From Mimachlamys varia (lineage: Eukaryota > Mollusca > Bivalvia > Pectinida > Pectinidae), in contig OX392541.1 of the NCBI GenBank assembly GCA_947623455.1, positions 5,656,701-5,720,700 on the forward strand: DNA of 64,000 nucleotides, given 5' to 3'. The notes below the pieces were generated by a model, which saw only the letters and a program-made list of their open reading frames with translations, was not told where the DNA came from and did no database searches. The position numbers and the translations under genes are program-made. This document shows positions 13,998 to 25,189 of this stretch, in pieces. Positions within the stretch are counted from its first letter, which is position 1; every line of letters starts with the position of its first letter.

Positions 13998-16669
13998 CTT
14001 TGGTACGTATACTTGGACCCTGGGTAGTAACATGGAAAATGTCCGAGATCTCCAGTACGCCACCCAATAATCGTACATACATTTCGGGAGGAAGACAGTA
14101 ATATAATATTGCTTCTAAGATTGGCCCTGGATTCCAAGTATTCCTGAATTTAACTTCTGATTTCATTGTCCTGCTATAGTTTGCATCAATTAAAGCAGGT
14201 GAAATTTCATCGTGTGAATTTTCAATATTAATCCCATGGGATGTTCTAGACTTTTAACTTTGAAACATAACTCTGGCCCATACCGACGCCATTCTTACTC
14301 GTGTGACGGTTAAGGTGCCTAGGCCTCTTGTTTTGTATTGTCGCATTTGTTGTTTTCATGTATTTTACCCACCAACGGTTTAAAAACATGGTTTACAAAT
14401 CACGTGTACTCTGGGTACCAACCGGGCCGCGAACTTGTGTTAAACTACTTATCAAATTCACACATATACTAAGCACGTATATATCAAGTTCAAGTTCATT
14501 TATTACCGTGGGCCTTTTGGCCCATAAGTGGAAGTAACAGCATGTGATTAATTTGGATAACATGCACCAAACAACATACACTCTATCTACCCTTTGTTAT
14601 TATGAAATACAGGCAACATGTTTATATAGTAATGTTAATAATTGCACTCTGGTATTGTTGGCTGCATATAAATACCTTGCTAATTTACGAATACCGCTAA
14701 TATTGTTATTATTTACAAAATATTACGTTTGGAAAAGAACTACTAAAAGTATTTTGAAGTAAAGATTCGCTATAACCACTGTTTCAGAAAAGACAAATAT
14801 TTTCCTTTCAAATATCCGCTGTTTACTCGATTGTATGTGTACGACCAAGCAGGCACGAATAAAATGTTTGTCAGAAAATTACCGCAAAGAGACCAAGTGT
14901 CTTCTTACTGGACTTCAGTAAAACTCGAGAGGAAACCGGCACCTAACATTGGCTTGCAGTGGGACACGGATATCTAATTCATAGAAATGCAAGAGGTAGT
15001 TTCTAATGGCCAGTAGAATGCGCCCTACACTATTTTGACTTGTAAGTGTGGTACTGTTATTAATTTGTAGGCCGTGTTAGTGTATTGTTCTACATGTATT
15101 ACACCCGGTCAGATTAGATAGTTTTCACTTTGCGGAAAGACACGCAAGTTAAATCTGCTTTCTGCACTCCTTTTTTTTGTGTTATACCCCCATAGATTCA
15201 AGTTAATCCTTAAATAATACCAGGAAATTGTTTTCAACATAGCATTGGAGAAAATAACAATTCTTTTGTCCTTGGGATGTAATAGAGAAATCTCCAACGA
15301 TCGAGAAGTTTACATGCCCGACATTTAATCATCGACAGAATAAGGTTACATCTAACCCCCGGCATAGTAGGAACCCTCGGGAGAGTAGGGTTAGACAAAC
15401 AATAAATAACTCCGAAGGTTGTGGGTTGCCTATATTTGTACTTTGAAGTACAGTATATTCTCTCAAAGTAACCAAAATATGACGACTCTTCCCAGAGGTA
15501 CATGTACATATACATACATGTAGTAATCCCTGATTCAGGTTCAGTGTTAAAGAATCCATTCTTAGAATCAGGATGGCGTTTACTCATCTCGATCAATTTA
15601 TTTTGTTGTAGCAGTGTAAAACAATGAAATTGTGTAATTACCAAGCAAAGGAGAAAACATCACCAGTCTCTTCCTTCCTGAATTATGCTGGATAAAAAAT
15701 ACCATCCTTCATATGAATGTATACGTGTGGTAACGCACAACGCACCAAAAATGCGTGCGTACATCGTACATACATCGTGCACACACCGTTCACACATCGT
15801 TCGCCCAGGGTCACACAACTGGGCAATCTAAAATTCGTTCGTTCATCTGTGCGATCTCATTGCACACACGCACGACTTGGTACAATTGGTCGATTAATAT
15901 TACGGAATGAAAAAATACGGAACCCTCTACATCGGTATGTATAATTTAGGCTAAAAAACACCGGAAAGTCTTCCATTTTCTCTTACATATGTATGTCTTT
16001 AACCGCTGATCAGACGTTATATATTTAGATGACTTTATTCACGATTTATATGGGAAAATCTTGTAAGCATAGATGTTTTGATCTAGAGGCGCAATCTCGT
16101 GTAATCAAAGAGTCCGTGTGACGACGAGCAGCTTTTCAATAGTCTACATTATTATATGTATCAAAGAAATTCATAATTTAAAGTAACACCTAAAACATAG
16201 ACATGTGAAAATTTGAAAATAAAAAATCCCGGGCTCGCACGTACAGTAATCGGTGGTGTTCATCCAATGAACACGAGAAATGATATACACGCACGTCTCG
16301 TTGTCCGACGATTCCAGCTAAAACCGGCACAACTTTAATTCAACAAAGCGAGACTTTTACCAGCGATTGGCATCTATATCAATACATAGATACTAAGTAG
16401 GCGTCACCCATTGCTGTTTTGGCTATCTCTATCTCATATTTTTATCTTTATTTGCTCAAAGTTTCTGTAAATTTGCGTTTAGTTCTTGGGTACAAGCGTA
16501 GGGGAATAAACATGGCATTTTGTAAAGCCGAGCTAAATGTCAGCGACTCTGTCCCACTCAACACTGAAATGTTAAAGTCGGAGATATGCATTTATGAAAT
16601 AAATATACTTAAATGCTTCTTTTTTCAAAAGACAAATTCAACTAAACCAAAGAAGACATCCTCGTGTGA
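13998..16669. other. Unique AT-rich sequence upstream of the VWC gene
   Basis: No supported coding frame. The frame at 15234-15644 on the minus strand (136 codons) shows no domain. A CATGTACATATACATACATG segment at about 15500-15522 is partly palindromic. 15750-15870 is rich in ACACATCG/CGTTCACAC phrases but shows no clear period. A non-coding first exon of the downstream gene could lie here, and sequence alone does not show it. Confidence 0.45.
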
Positions 16670-16870
16670 ATCGGGTCACGTGATATCGTGTGATTGGCCA
16701 TTCGGGGACCGAATGTTTTTTTCAATTATCAGCGGAGCTTCGTGAAGACTGAAGACTCCACGATTTTGAACGGACGATTGGGGAGACGCCAGTGGCCTAT
16801 GTATTGAACAGCGCCGGTGACGTCCTGTTGTTTCCGCCCCTACACCTGAATAGTACCTTACCTGGGAATA
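16670..16870 (+). promoter_or_regulatory. Candidate promoter region of the VWC gene
   Basis: Within 300 bp of the first coding exon lie an E-box palindrome CACGTG (16677-16682), an inverted CCAAT box ATTGG (16693-16697), a CRE-like GTGACGTCC (about 16817) and an AATATATG TATA-like stretch (about 16865). The local GC content is higher than in the flanks. Each element is short and could be chance. The sequence just before the ATG (pyrimidine-rich tract ending TTTTGAAG at 16963) also looks like a splice acceptor. In that case the true promoter and a 5'UTR exon would be further upstream. Confidence 0.25.
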
Positions 16871-16966
16871 TATGAGCGTCAATCTAACTTTATAGAAATG
16901 TGAAGATTACACCAATCCATCTGAGGAAATTACTGTAAAACTTTTTTCCTATTTCTTTTGAAGATC

Positions 16967-17030
16967 ATGTGGAAAAGTCTCACTATGATAATTGCGGTTA
17001 TACTCGGAAAGGATCTCTGTCTGTTTGCAG
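16967..17030 (+). CDS. VWC gene, exon 1: start codon and signal peptide
   Basis: ATG at 16967 opens a 64-bp coding segment ending at a consensus donor (CAG|GTGAGT at 17031), leaving one base over (phase 1). The 21 residues have a basic N-terminus (MWKS), a hydrophobic core (LTMIIAVILG) and a second short hydrophobic stretch (LCLFA), as in a signal peptide. The KD pair inside is atypical. Cleavage is plausible after ...LFA, just where exon 2 starts Glu-Ser-Thr-Cys. The phase matches exon 2 exactly. Upstream, CTATTTCTTTTGAAG ending at 16963 resembles an acceptor, so the exon may really begin at 16964 with a 5'UTR exon further upstream. Pairing with an exon 35 kb away is inferred from phase and domain logic. 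An alternative first exon nearer exon 2 is possible. Confidence 0.6.
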
Positions 17031-17424
17031 GTGAGTGGAGATGCATGCATGACCAATTCACATGTTTGCACAAATTATTAACACATTACCAACTAAAACG
17101 AAATCTAAACTGATACATATAAACCCTAACACACGTTAAACACTCGTTGTATTTATACTTTATTTTTAAAGATTTTGTTTTTATATTTATAATAAAAAAT
17201 GTAACGGATTTAACCAAACACCTTTACATTTTAAATGACTAAGCGAATTGACTTTGGCCTTTGTATGTTGTTTTGTGGGTGGAAATTTAATTTGATGTTT
17301 GTGAACACAAAGCATTGTTTGTGTTGTTGACGTAGGTATAGCGATAACGCGCCACGCTTAATTACCTCAAACCAGCCGACGTAAGTAGGAGGTACTCGGC
17401 TATCATTTTGTAATTAAATTACGT

Positions 17425-17522
17425 TATCTGGATATTTTTAATCGTAAAAAAAGATTTAAATGAAACGAAATGATATCTGGATATTTTTTAATCGTAAAAA
17501 AGATTTAAATGAAACGAAATGA
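17425..17522. repeat. 48-bp direct duplication
   Basis: Two adjacent, nearly identical copies of a segment containing ATCTGGATATTTTTAATCG, an A-run, and GATTTAAATGAAACGAAAT. They differ by one base in the T- and A-runs. A simple recent tandem duplication. Confidence 0.9.
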
Positions 17523-17859
17523 TATTTATTACTGAAGTGAAATAGCACCTTTCCTAGCCTAGTGCGAACTGCTCTGTTGAAGACCAGGGGAAGTACAGCG
17601 ATAATTTAAATTACTATTCTGAATAACCGAATTATAATTATAGCGTTCTCATACTGGGCAGAACAAATCAGGAGAAACATTATTTTATTATAAAACTAAA
17701 ATTACAACTTACTTATCACTCTCTGGTCTGAAGACAATGGACAATTAAGGTTAAGATAACTTAATAATTTCCTTCATTGTAGAAATCCTCTCAAAGACCA
17801 AAATCTTCCCTTTTAGCCTCTCTCTCCCAGTACACGTCCTGAACGTCCGTGTCCGACCC

Positions 17860-18030
17860 TGGTACTTCAGTTTTGACCATATCTATAATTATTAGGTTCT
17901 TAATGGTACCTGACCATCTATGACCACTAATACTCCACCACTATCGCCCGGTAGTGACCGCAGGTCATCAGCTGTTCCCCGGGTACTCCAGTTTCCCACA
18001 GTAAATACTAGGCTCTTAAATAACATTAGG
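17860..18030 (+). mobile_element. Diverged SINE-like body, two copies
   Basis: Two diverged copies of one phrase stand about 110 bp apart: CCTGGTACTTCAGTTTTGAC with ATTAGGTTCTTAA (about 17861-17905), and CGGGTACTCCAGTTTCCCAC with ACTAGGCTCTTAAATAAC (about 17977-18025). The wording 'CCCCGGGTACTCCAGTTTCCCAC' resembles the body of dispersed tRNA-derived SINEs I recall from molluscs. No pol III boxes are evident, so these would be 3' fragments. Confidence 0.4.
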
Positions 18031-18463
18031 GGCATTTTTATCGAAAATCTGGTGCAGAACTAGCTGTAACAAATTATCAGGTCCCTGTGTCTTTCCCCTC
18101 GTGCGTTTGACAATTAAATGAGTCGAACCCGTTGTAGTCGCAACATCCGGTTACCATGGTAAAGGGTTACGCATGCGTTGCGTTCGTTTCCAGAGAAACT
18201 ATGTCCGCGTTCCCGCTGGAATTTAGAAGGTGTACCTGCTAGTATTGAAAAGAAAACCTGTAACATAAAACCTGCTCCTATCAACAAAAAACTTACTTTA
18301 CGTATATTTGAGAGGGGCTGTTTGTCGGTAGGTGTCGCTTTATTCAAAACAGAGGTATGCCACTTACTAAGGATAACCCTACCAGGGTATACAGTTTCTC
18401 CATCTCCTGTTAACGGAAGCTTTTGTGAGTAAGAGATCTGTATATGGATCAGATGTAGGTCAA

Positions 18464-18510
18464 TTGCAAGAACTAGATCACGGTTCGAGAACTACATTGA
18501 GTTCTTGCAA
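18464..18510. other. Short hairpin (11-bp perfect arms)
   Basis: TTGCAAGAACT at 18464-18474 and its exact reverse complement AGTTCTTGCAA at 18500-18510 enclose a 25-base loop. It could be part of the dispersed repeat that follows. No function can be assigned. Confidence 0.6.
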
Positions 18511-18534
18511 GGCCCTAGTCGCAAGTCGGAGATT

Positions 18535-18605
18535 CTCTCCGGGTAGTCCGGTTGTCGACCAAAACCTGACACGTCCTTAAATGACCTTTATAGTTAACTG
18601 GTATG
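18535..18605 (+). mobile_element. SINE-like 3' fragment
   Basis: The phrases CTCCGGGTAGTCCGGTTGTC and CCTGACACGTCCTTAAATGACC match, from memory, the conserved tail of a widespread mollusc SINE family whose wording runs 'CTCCGGTTT...CCTGGCACGTCCTTAAATGACC'. The head with pol III boxes is not visible. A database search of repeats would decide. Confidence 0.45.
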
Positions 18606-19250
18606 TTTTACTCCAAAATTCTCCCATTTTTGATGTAAGATATGGGTTCTTTGTTTTAGCTGAACAGTCATGTCAGAATGGCGCTGGTACAACGTAATGC
18701 AGACGTTTTTGTAGGAATTTAGTTTTAATTATAATAACTGTTACGGATTTTGTAGACTAGACAAGCATTGATCAGAAATTGAAGACGCGCCATTAGCCAA
18801 ACATTAAAGCTAACATCAAAGAGGGAAGTTTTATTTCAAAGAAAAACAATTTGGCACAGTAAATAAGAAACGCGACATTAAATGGTTCTATAAATCTGTA
18901 GTCACTTACACATGACGTTGATATGTGACGCCGATTTCTACAGCTTAATTACCAGACTGACGCGTAAAAATGAAAATGAAAATTTGTGATATAATATTTT
19001 TGTTATTATTCAATCTGAAAACAAAACACATGTGTGGTGCTGTACAATAACTCGTCCCTGGAAATTTCACAAAACCATCATATACACAAATGTAATTAAA
19101 ACAATTGAATGTGAGTGGATCGAAGTATTTTGTCTTGACATATCGTAAAGTTGACAATGCTTGAACCAACTTGAGGATAGTCTGGTTGTTTACGTTTAAA
19201 CAGCTGATGGTATTAGAGGTTATACCCAAGCTCCTGGGTTATGTTTAATA
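18606..19250. other. Unique intronic sequence, nothing recognised
   Basis: AT-rich. A 94-codon minus-strand frame (18945-19229) has no recognisable domain. Confidence 0.5.
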
Positions 19251-19593
19251 GAGCTGTGACGTCATACATTGGTGCTAGTGATGACGTAGACTGTTGTTAC
19301 AGTAAAGGGCCTGCAAGAGGGCAATAGTTTATTCGAGCTGTGACGTCATACAATGGTGCTAGTGATGACGTAGACTGTTGTTACAGTAAAGGGCCTGCAA
19401 AAGGACAATAGTTTATTCGAGCTGTGACGTCATACATTGGTGCTAGTGATGACGTAGACTGTTGTTACAGTAAAGGGCCTGCAAGAGGGCAATAGTTTAT
19501 TCGAGCTGTGACGTCATACATTGGTGCTAGTGATGACGTTGACTGTATTACCAGACATACAGTTAAGGGCCTGCAATAGGGTAATAGTTTAAC
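19251..19593. repeat. 84-bp tandem repeat, 4 copies, each with a perfect CRE palindrome
   Basis: Four copies start with GAGCTGTGACGTCATACA at 19251, 19335, 19419 and 19503, exactly 84 bp apart. Each carries TGACGTCA (19257, 19341, 19425, 19509) and a nearby GTGATGACGT half-site. Copies 1-3 are nearly identical (ATTGG/AATGG, AGAGGG/AAAGGA). Copy 4 has a short insertion (ACCAGACATACAG) before GGGCCTGCAA. TGACGTCA is the canonical CREB/ATF binding palindrome. Whether the array acts as an enhancer is unknown. Confidence 0.93.
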
Positions 19594-20012
19594 CAATATC
19601 GCATATGATCCGTTTAGGCTAACCAACCCCCAGCCAACCGCAGACGTGTTTTGGACACTTTTTGAAGTCATTCAGATCCCCAACAAATAACCATTTATGT
19701 AATTACTAAACTCGAAAAAATGCTTACATGTGCATGTATGTTACCAGTATCGACATATGGGTCCCCACACATTCGGGTACTTAATCCAAGGAAGTCTGTG
19801 AAAGACGATTTAGATACACAAATCCTTTCATGATATGCTCCCGGGTTCGACTTAAGTTACTTTCCCGTTTTCCTGTGAACACGTACAATTCGCAGCTTAA
19901 TCCTTGAAATCTTGAAATCAACGTCTTATAGCAAGATGAACGGCACGTGGAATATAACTGTCTGTGATATTTCTCAATTTCTTCCATCTTGTTGTATTTT
20001 TAAGCTTTCCAC
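19594..20012. other. Unique intronic sequence, nothing recognised
   Basis: No exon, RNA gene or repeat seen. The next array begins shortly after. Confidence 0.5.
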
Positions 20013-23000
20013 TGAACGTCATCCCACTTTGACGGTACCCTAACTTTATTCCACTTTGACGGTACCCTAACGTTAATCCAATTTGACGGTACCCTCACGT
20101 TATTCCACTTTGACGGTACCTTAACGTAATTGACGGTACCCTAACGTTAATCCAATTTGACGGTATCCTAACGTTATTCCACTTTGACGGTACCCTAACG
20201 TTGTTCCACTTTGACGGTACCCCGATGTTATTCTACTTTGACGGTACCCTAACGTCATCCCACTTTGACGCTACCTTAACGTAATTGACAGTACCCTAAC
20301 GTTATTCCACTTTGACGCTACCTTAACGTAATTGACGGTACCCTAACGTTATTCCACTTTGACGGTCCATAAAGTTATTCCACTTTGACGGTCCATAACG
20401 TTATTCCACTTTGACGGTACCCTAACGTTATTCCACTTTGACGGTACCCTAACGTTATTCCACTTTGACGGTACCCTAACGTTATTCCACTTTGACGGTA
20501 CCCAAACCTCATCCCACTTTGACGGTACTTTAACGTTATTGACGGTACCCTAACGTTATTCCACTTTGACGGTACCCTAACGTTATTCCACTTTGACGGT
20601 ACCCTAACGTTATTCCACTTTGACGGTACCCTAACGTTATTCCACTTTGACGGTACCCAAACCTCATCCCACTTTGACGGTACTTTAACGTTATTGACGG
20701 TACCCTAACGTTACTCCACTTTGACGGTACTTTAACGTTATTGACGGTACCCTAACGTTACTCCACTTTGACGGTACTTTAACGTTATTGACGGTACCCT
20801 AACGTTACTCCACTTTGACGGTACTTTAACGTTATTGACGGTACCCTAACGTTACTCCACTTTGACGGTACTTTAACGTTATTGACGGTACCCTAACGTT
20901 ACTCCACTTTGACGGTACTTTAACGTTATTGACGGTACCCTAACGTTACTCCACTTTGACGGTATCCTAACGTTACTCCACTTTGACGGTACTTTAACGT
21001 TACTCCACTTTGACGGTACTTTAACGTTACTCCACTTTGACGGTACTTTAACGTTACTCCACTTTGACGGTACCCTAACGTTACTCCACTTTGACGGTAC
21101 TTTAACGTTACTCCACTTTGACGGTACCCTAACGTTACTCCACTTTGACGGTACCCTAACGTTACTCCACTTTGACGGTACTTTAACGTTATTCCACTTT
21201 GACGGTACCCTAACGTTACTCCACTTTGACGGTATCCTAACGTTACTCCACTTTGACGGTACTTTAACGTTACTCCACTTTGACGGTATCCTAACGTTAC
21301 TCCACTTTGACGATACTTTAACGTTATTCCACTTTGACGGTACCCTCACGTTATTCCACTTTGACGGTACCCTAACGTTACTCCACTTTGACGGTATCCT
21401 AACGTTACTCCACTTTGACGGTACTTTAACGTTACTCCACTTTGACGGTACTTTAACGTTACTCCACTTTGACGGTACTTTAACGTTATTCCACTTTGAC
21501 GGTACCCTAACGTTATTCCACTTTGACGGTACTTTAACGTTACTCCACTTTGACGGTACTTTAACGTTACTCCACTTTGACGGTACTTTAACGTTACTCC
21601 ACTTTGACGGTACCCTAACGTTACTCCACTTTGACGGTACCCTAACGTTACTCCACTTTGACGGTACTTTAACGTTACTCCACTTTGACGGTACCCTAAC
21701 GTTACTCCACTTTGACGGTACCCTAACGTTACTCCACTTTGACGGTATCCTAACGTTACTCCACTTTGACGGTACTTTAACGTTATTCCACTTTGACGGT
21801 ACTTTAACGTTATTCCACTTTGACGGTACCCTAACGTTACTCCACTTTGACGGTACCCTAACGTTATTCCACTTTGACGGTACCCTAACGTTACTCCACT
21901 TTGACGGTATCCTAACGTTACTCCACTTTGACGGTACTTTAACGTTACTCCACTTTGACGGTATCCTAACGTTACTCCACTTTGACGGTACCCTAACGTT
22001 ACTCCACTTTGACGGTATCCTAACGTTACTCCACTTTGACGGTATCCTAACGTTACTCCACTTTGACGGTACCCTAACGTTACTCCACTTTGACGGTACC
22101 CTAACGTTACTCCACTTTGACGGTATCCTAACGTTACTCCACTTTGACGGTACCCTAACGTTACTCCACTTTGACGGTATCCTAACGTTACTCCACTTTG
22201 ACGGTACTTTAACGTTACTCCACTTTGACGGTATCCTAACGTTACTCCACTTTGACGGTACTTTAACGTTACTCCACTTTGACGGTACTTTAACGTTACT
22301 CCACTTTGACGGTATCCTAACGTTACTCCACTTTGACGGTATCCTAACGTTACTCCACTTTGACGGTACCCTAACGTTACTCCACTTTGACGGTATCCTA
22401 ACGTTACTCCACTTTGACGGTACTTTAACGTTACTCCACTTTGACGGTATCCTAACGTTACTCCACTTTGACGGTACTTTAACGTTATTCCACTTTGACG
22501 GTACCCTAACGTTACTCCACTTTGACGGTATCCTAACGTTACTCCACTTTGACGGTACTTTAACGTTACTCCACTTTGACGGTACCCTAACGTTACTCCA
22601 CTTTGACGGTACTTTAACGTTATTCCACTTTGACGGTACCCTAACGTTACTCCACTTTGACGGTACCCTAACGTTACTCCACTTTGACGGTACTTTAACG
22701 TTATTCCACTTTGACGGTACCCTAACGTTATTCCACTTTGACGGTACTTTAACGTTACTCCACTTTGACAGTACTTTAACGTTACTCCACTTTGACGGTA
22801 CTTTAACGTTATTCCACTTTGACGGTACTTTAACGTTACTCCACTTTGACGGTACTTTAACGTTACTCCACTTTGACGGTACCCTAACGTTACTCCACTT
22901 TGACGGTACTTTAACGTTATTGACGGTACCCTAACGTTATTCCACTTTGACGGTACCCTAACGTTACTCCACTTTGACGGTATCCTAACGTTACTCCACT

Positions 23001-23690
23001 TTGACGGTACTTTAACGTTTTTCCACTTTGACGATAACCTAACGTTACTCCACTTTGACGGTACCCTAACGTTACTCCACTTTGACGGTACTTTAACGTT
23101 ACTCCACTTTGACGGTACTTTAACGTTATTCCACTTTGACGGTACCCTAACGTTACTCCACTTTGACGGTACTTTAACGTTACTCCACTTTGACGGTACT
23201 TTAACGTTACTCCACTTTGACGGTACCCTAACGTTACTCCACTTTGACGGTACCCTAACGTTATTCCACTTTGACGGTACCCTAACGTTATTCCACTTTG
23301 ACGGTACCCTAACGTTACTCCACTTTGACGGTACCCTAACGTTACTCCACTTTGACGGTACCCTAACGTTACTCCACTTTGACGGTACCCTAACGTTACT
23401 CCACTTTGACGGTACTTTAACGTTACTCCACTTTGACGGTACCCTAACGTTACTCCACTTTGACGGTACCCTAACGTTATTCCACTTTGACGGTACCCTA
23501 ACGTTACTCCACTTTGACGGTATCCTAACGTTACTCCACTTTGACGGTACCCTAACGTTACTCCACTTTGACGGTACCCTAACGTTATTCCACTTTGACG
23601 GTACCCTAACGTTATTCCACTTTGATGTTACCGTAACTTTAATCCACTTTAACTGTACCCAAACGGCATTCCACTTTGACGGTACTCTCC
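20013..23690. repeat. 27-bp minisatellite array, about 135 copies
   Basis: The unit CCACTTTGACGGTACCCTAA followed by CGTTACT is 27 bp. It contains a KpnI-type GGTACC and an AACGTT palindrome. Variants GGTACTTTAA and GGTATCCTAA recur in mixed order. In the first 900 bp some units lack 'CCACTT' and form shorter 15-17 bp half-units (TTGACGGTACC...), and between about 20680 and 20940 a dimer of one long and one short unit is repeated six times. A 156-codon minus-strand frame (20879-21349) is an artefact of the 27-bp period. Degenerate units mark both ends. Confidence 0.97.
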
Positions 23691-25170
23691 GAAACTGGCC
23701 ACGGAATCAGTGGCGCGGGAGACGGCAAGTTCGCAGCGCTAAAACTTACACTTCATAATAATAGCGTTAATGTTGCTTATTTTTAGATAACAATTAAAAA
23801 ATCCAAACACTCTAAATCATGCTATATTGTATTTGAATTTTTAAAAAATAAATAATAATGCTGCCTAAACTACTATGATATAAGTTCCAGTATATTGACT
23901 TGAACAGATTCTCGTTTCCCTTTGTATATGGCCTGATGCTAGACGTGGATATGGCGACACGCTGACCGTGATCGTCAAAAACTAAAACTTCGTTAATTTT
24001 GAATAGTTCTATATTACACAGAGACAACACCGTTGATTTTACTGTTAAATTAATTAATTGATACACTTATTACTTCACACGACAAGTAACCAACAAACAA
24101 AATACGAATATATACTTTTAAGAGCTCGATCTAGAATGTCTTTGACAAGGTTTAATCATGACTATCAAAGTTTAATCATGACTATCAAGGTTTAATCATG
24201 ACTATCAAGGTTTAATCATGACTATCAGAAGGCTGTAATAAGTTGCAATAACTTGTGCCTATTTTTTTTGTTCAATTTTAATTGGCAATAAAACATATAA
24301 AGGTTAAGGGAATTCTGGAAAAGAGTATACAGCTATACAAGCTTGTTAAAATGTCAAGATAATTTAACGGAGTTTAAAACAGATTAACAGAAAGTCTAAA
24401 AGTCCTGACAAGCAATTCATTGCTAATGTTTTCATGCTTGTACCGAACTCTCATATAAGACGAGGGTTTAAACTTAAAGAAACGCAATGTCATGATTTGA
24501 AAAAAACCCGTAAATGTGTGTAATGACAAGATAGTTATTTACGATACTTGGGTTTTACACGAGATCAGTGTAATTAGTGGTTAGGTTATTAGCCTGCCTG
24601 TTATTAGGCGATCGTCTGCTGAGGAACAGACACTTAAGACAATAATGTGTGAAACCGCAAATAGTTTACGGTGTTTTACAAACGATATATCGACTTGTGA
24701 ACGGTTTGATTAATCCCGGAACATACAATTTGTAGTCTAGAGAGTCAGGTCGCCGGTGATATTTGCGGACGACTCTATAAGAAATGTTAATTTACTGGCG
24801 GGAGCGAGCAGCGTCTAACTATCCAGTCAGTACTTATTGTACGCTCAATAGAAAAATAAGGCTTAGGCGCCCTGTTTGTTTGTTTTCCTTTGCGGGAGAC
24901 CTCGGGAGATACCTGCGCGTCACAGAGTTATTACTTACAACAGGGAAATGATTATTTGTTACAACTATATTTGTTAGTAATCATTCTAAATGTTTTAGGG
25001 TTTTGGTATTACAATGTATATATGGGGTGTCATTTTTTCTGAAAATTGATCTAAAGCCCTTAAACGTGTACAATTACTCTAAACACATAAATGTCAGGTC
25101 AGAATCTAGCTGTTATAAACGTCCCTGTGTTCCTGACGATTAACCAATGTTAAAACCGCTCATCCTTCTT
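23691..25170. other. Unique intronic sequence with a small 20-bp repeat
   Basis: Apart from the four-copy repeat at 24147-24228, nothing is recognised. The 84-codon minus-strand frame at 23812-24066 looks random. Confidence 0.5.
24147..24228. repeat. 20-bp tandem repeat, 4 copies
   Basis: Four copies of AAGGTTTAATCATGACTATC, the second with AAAG for AAGG. A small, recent microamplification. Confidence 0.93.
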
Positions 25171-25189
25171 GGTCGACTTCCTGTAATAA

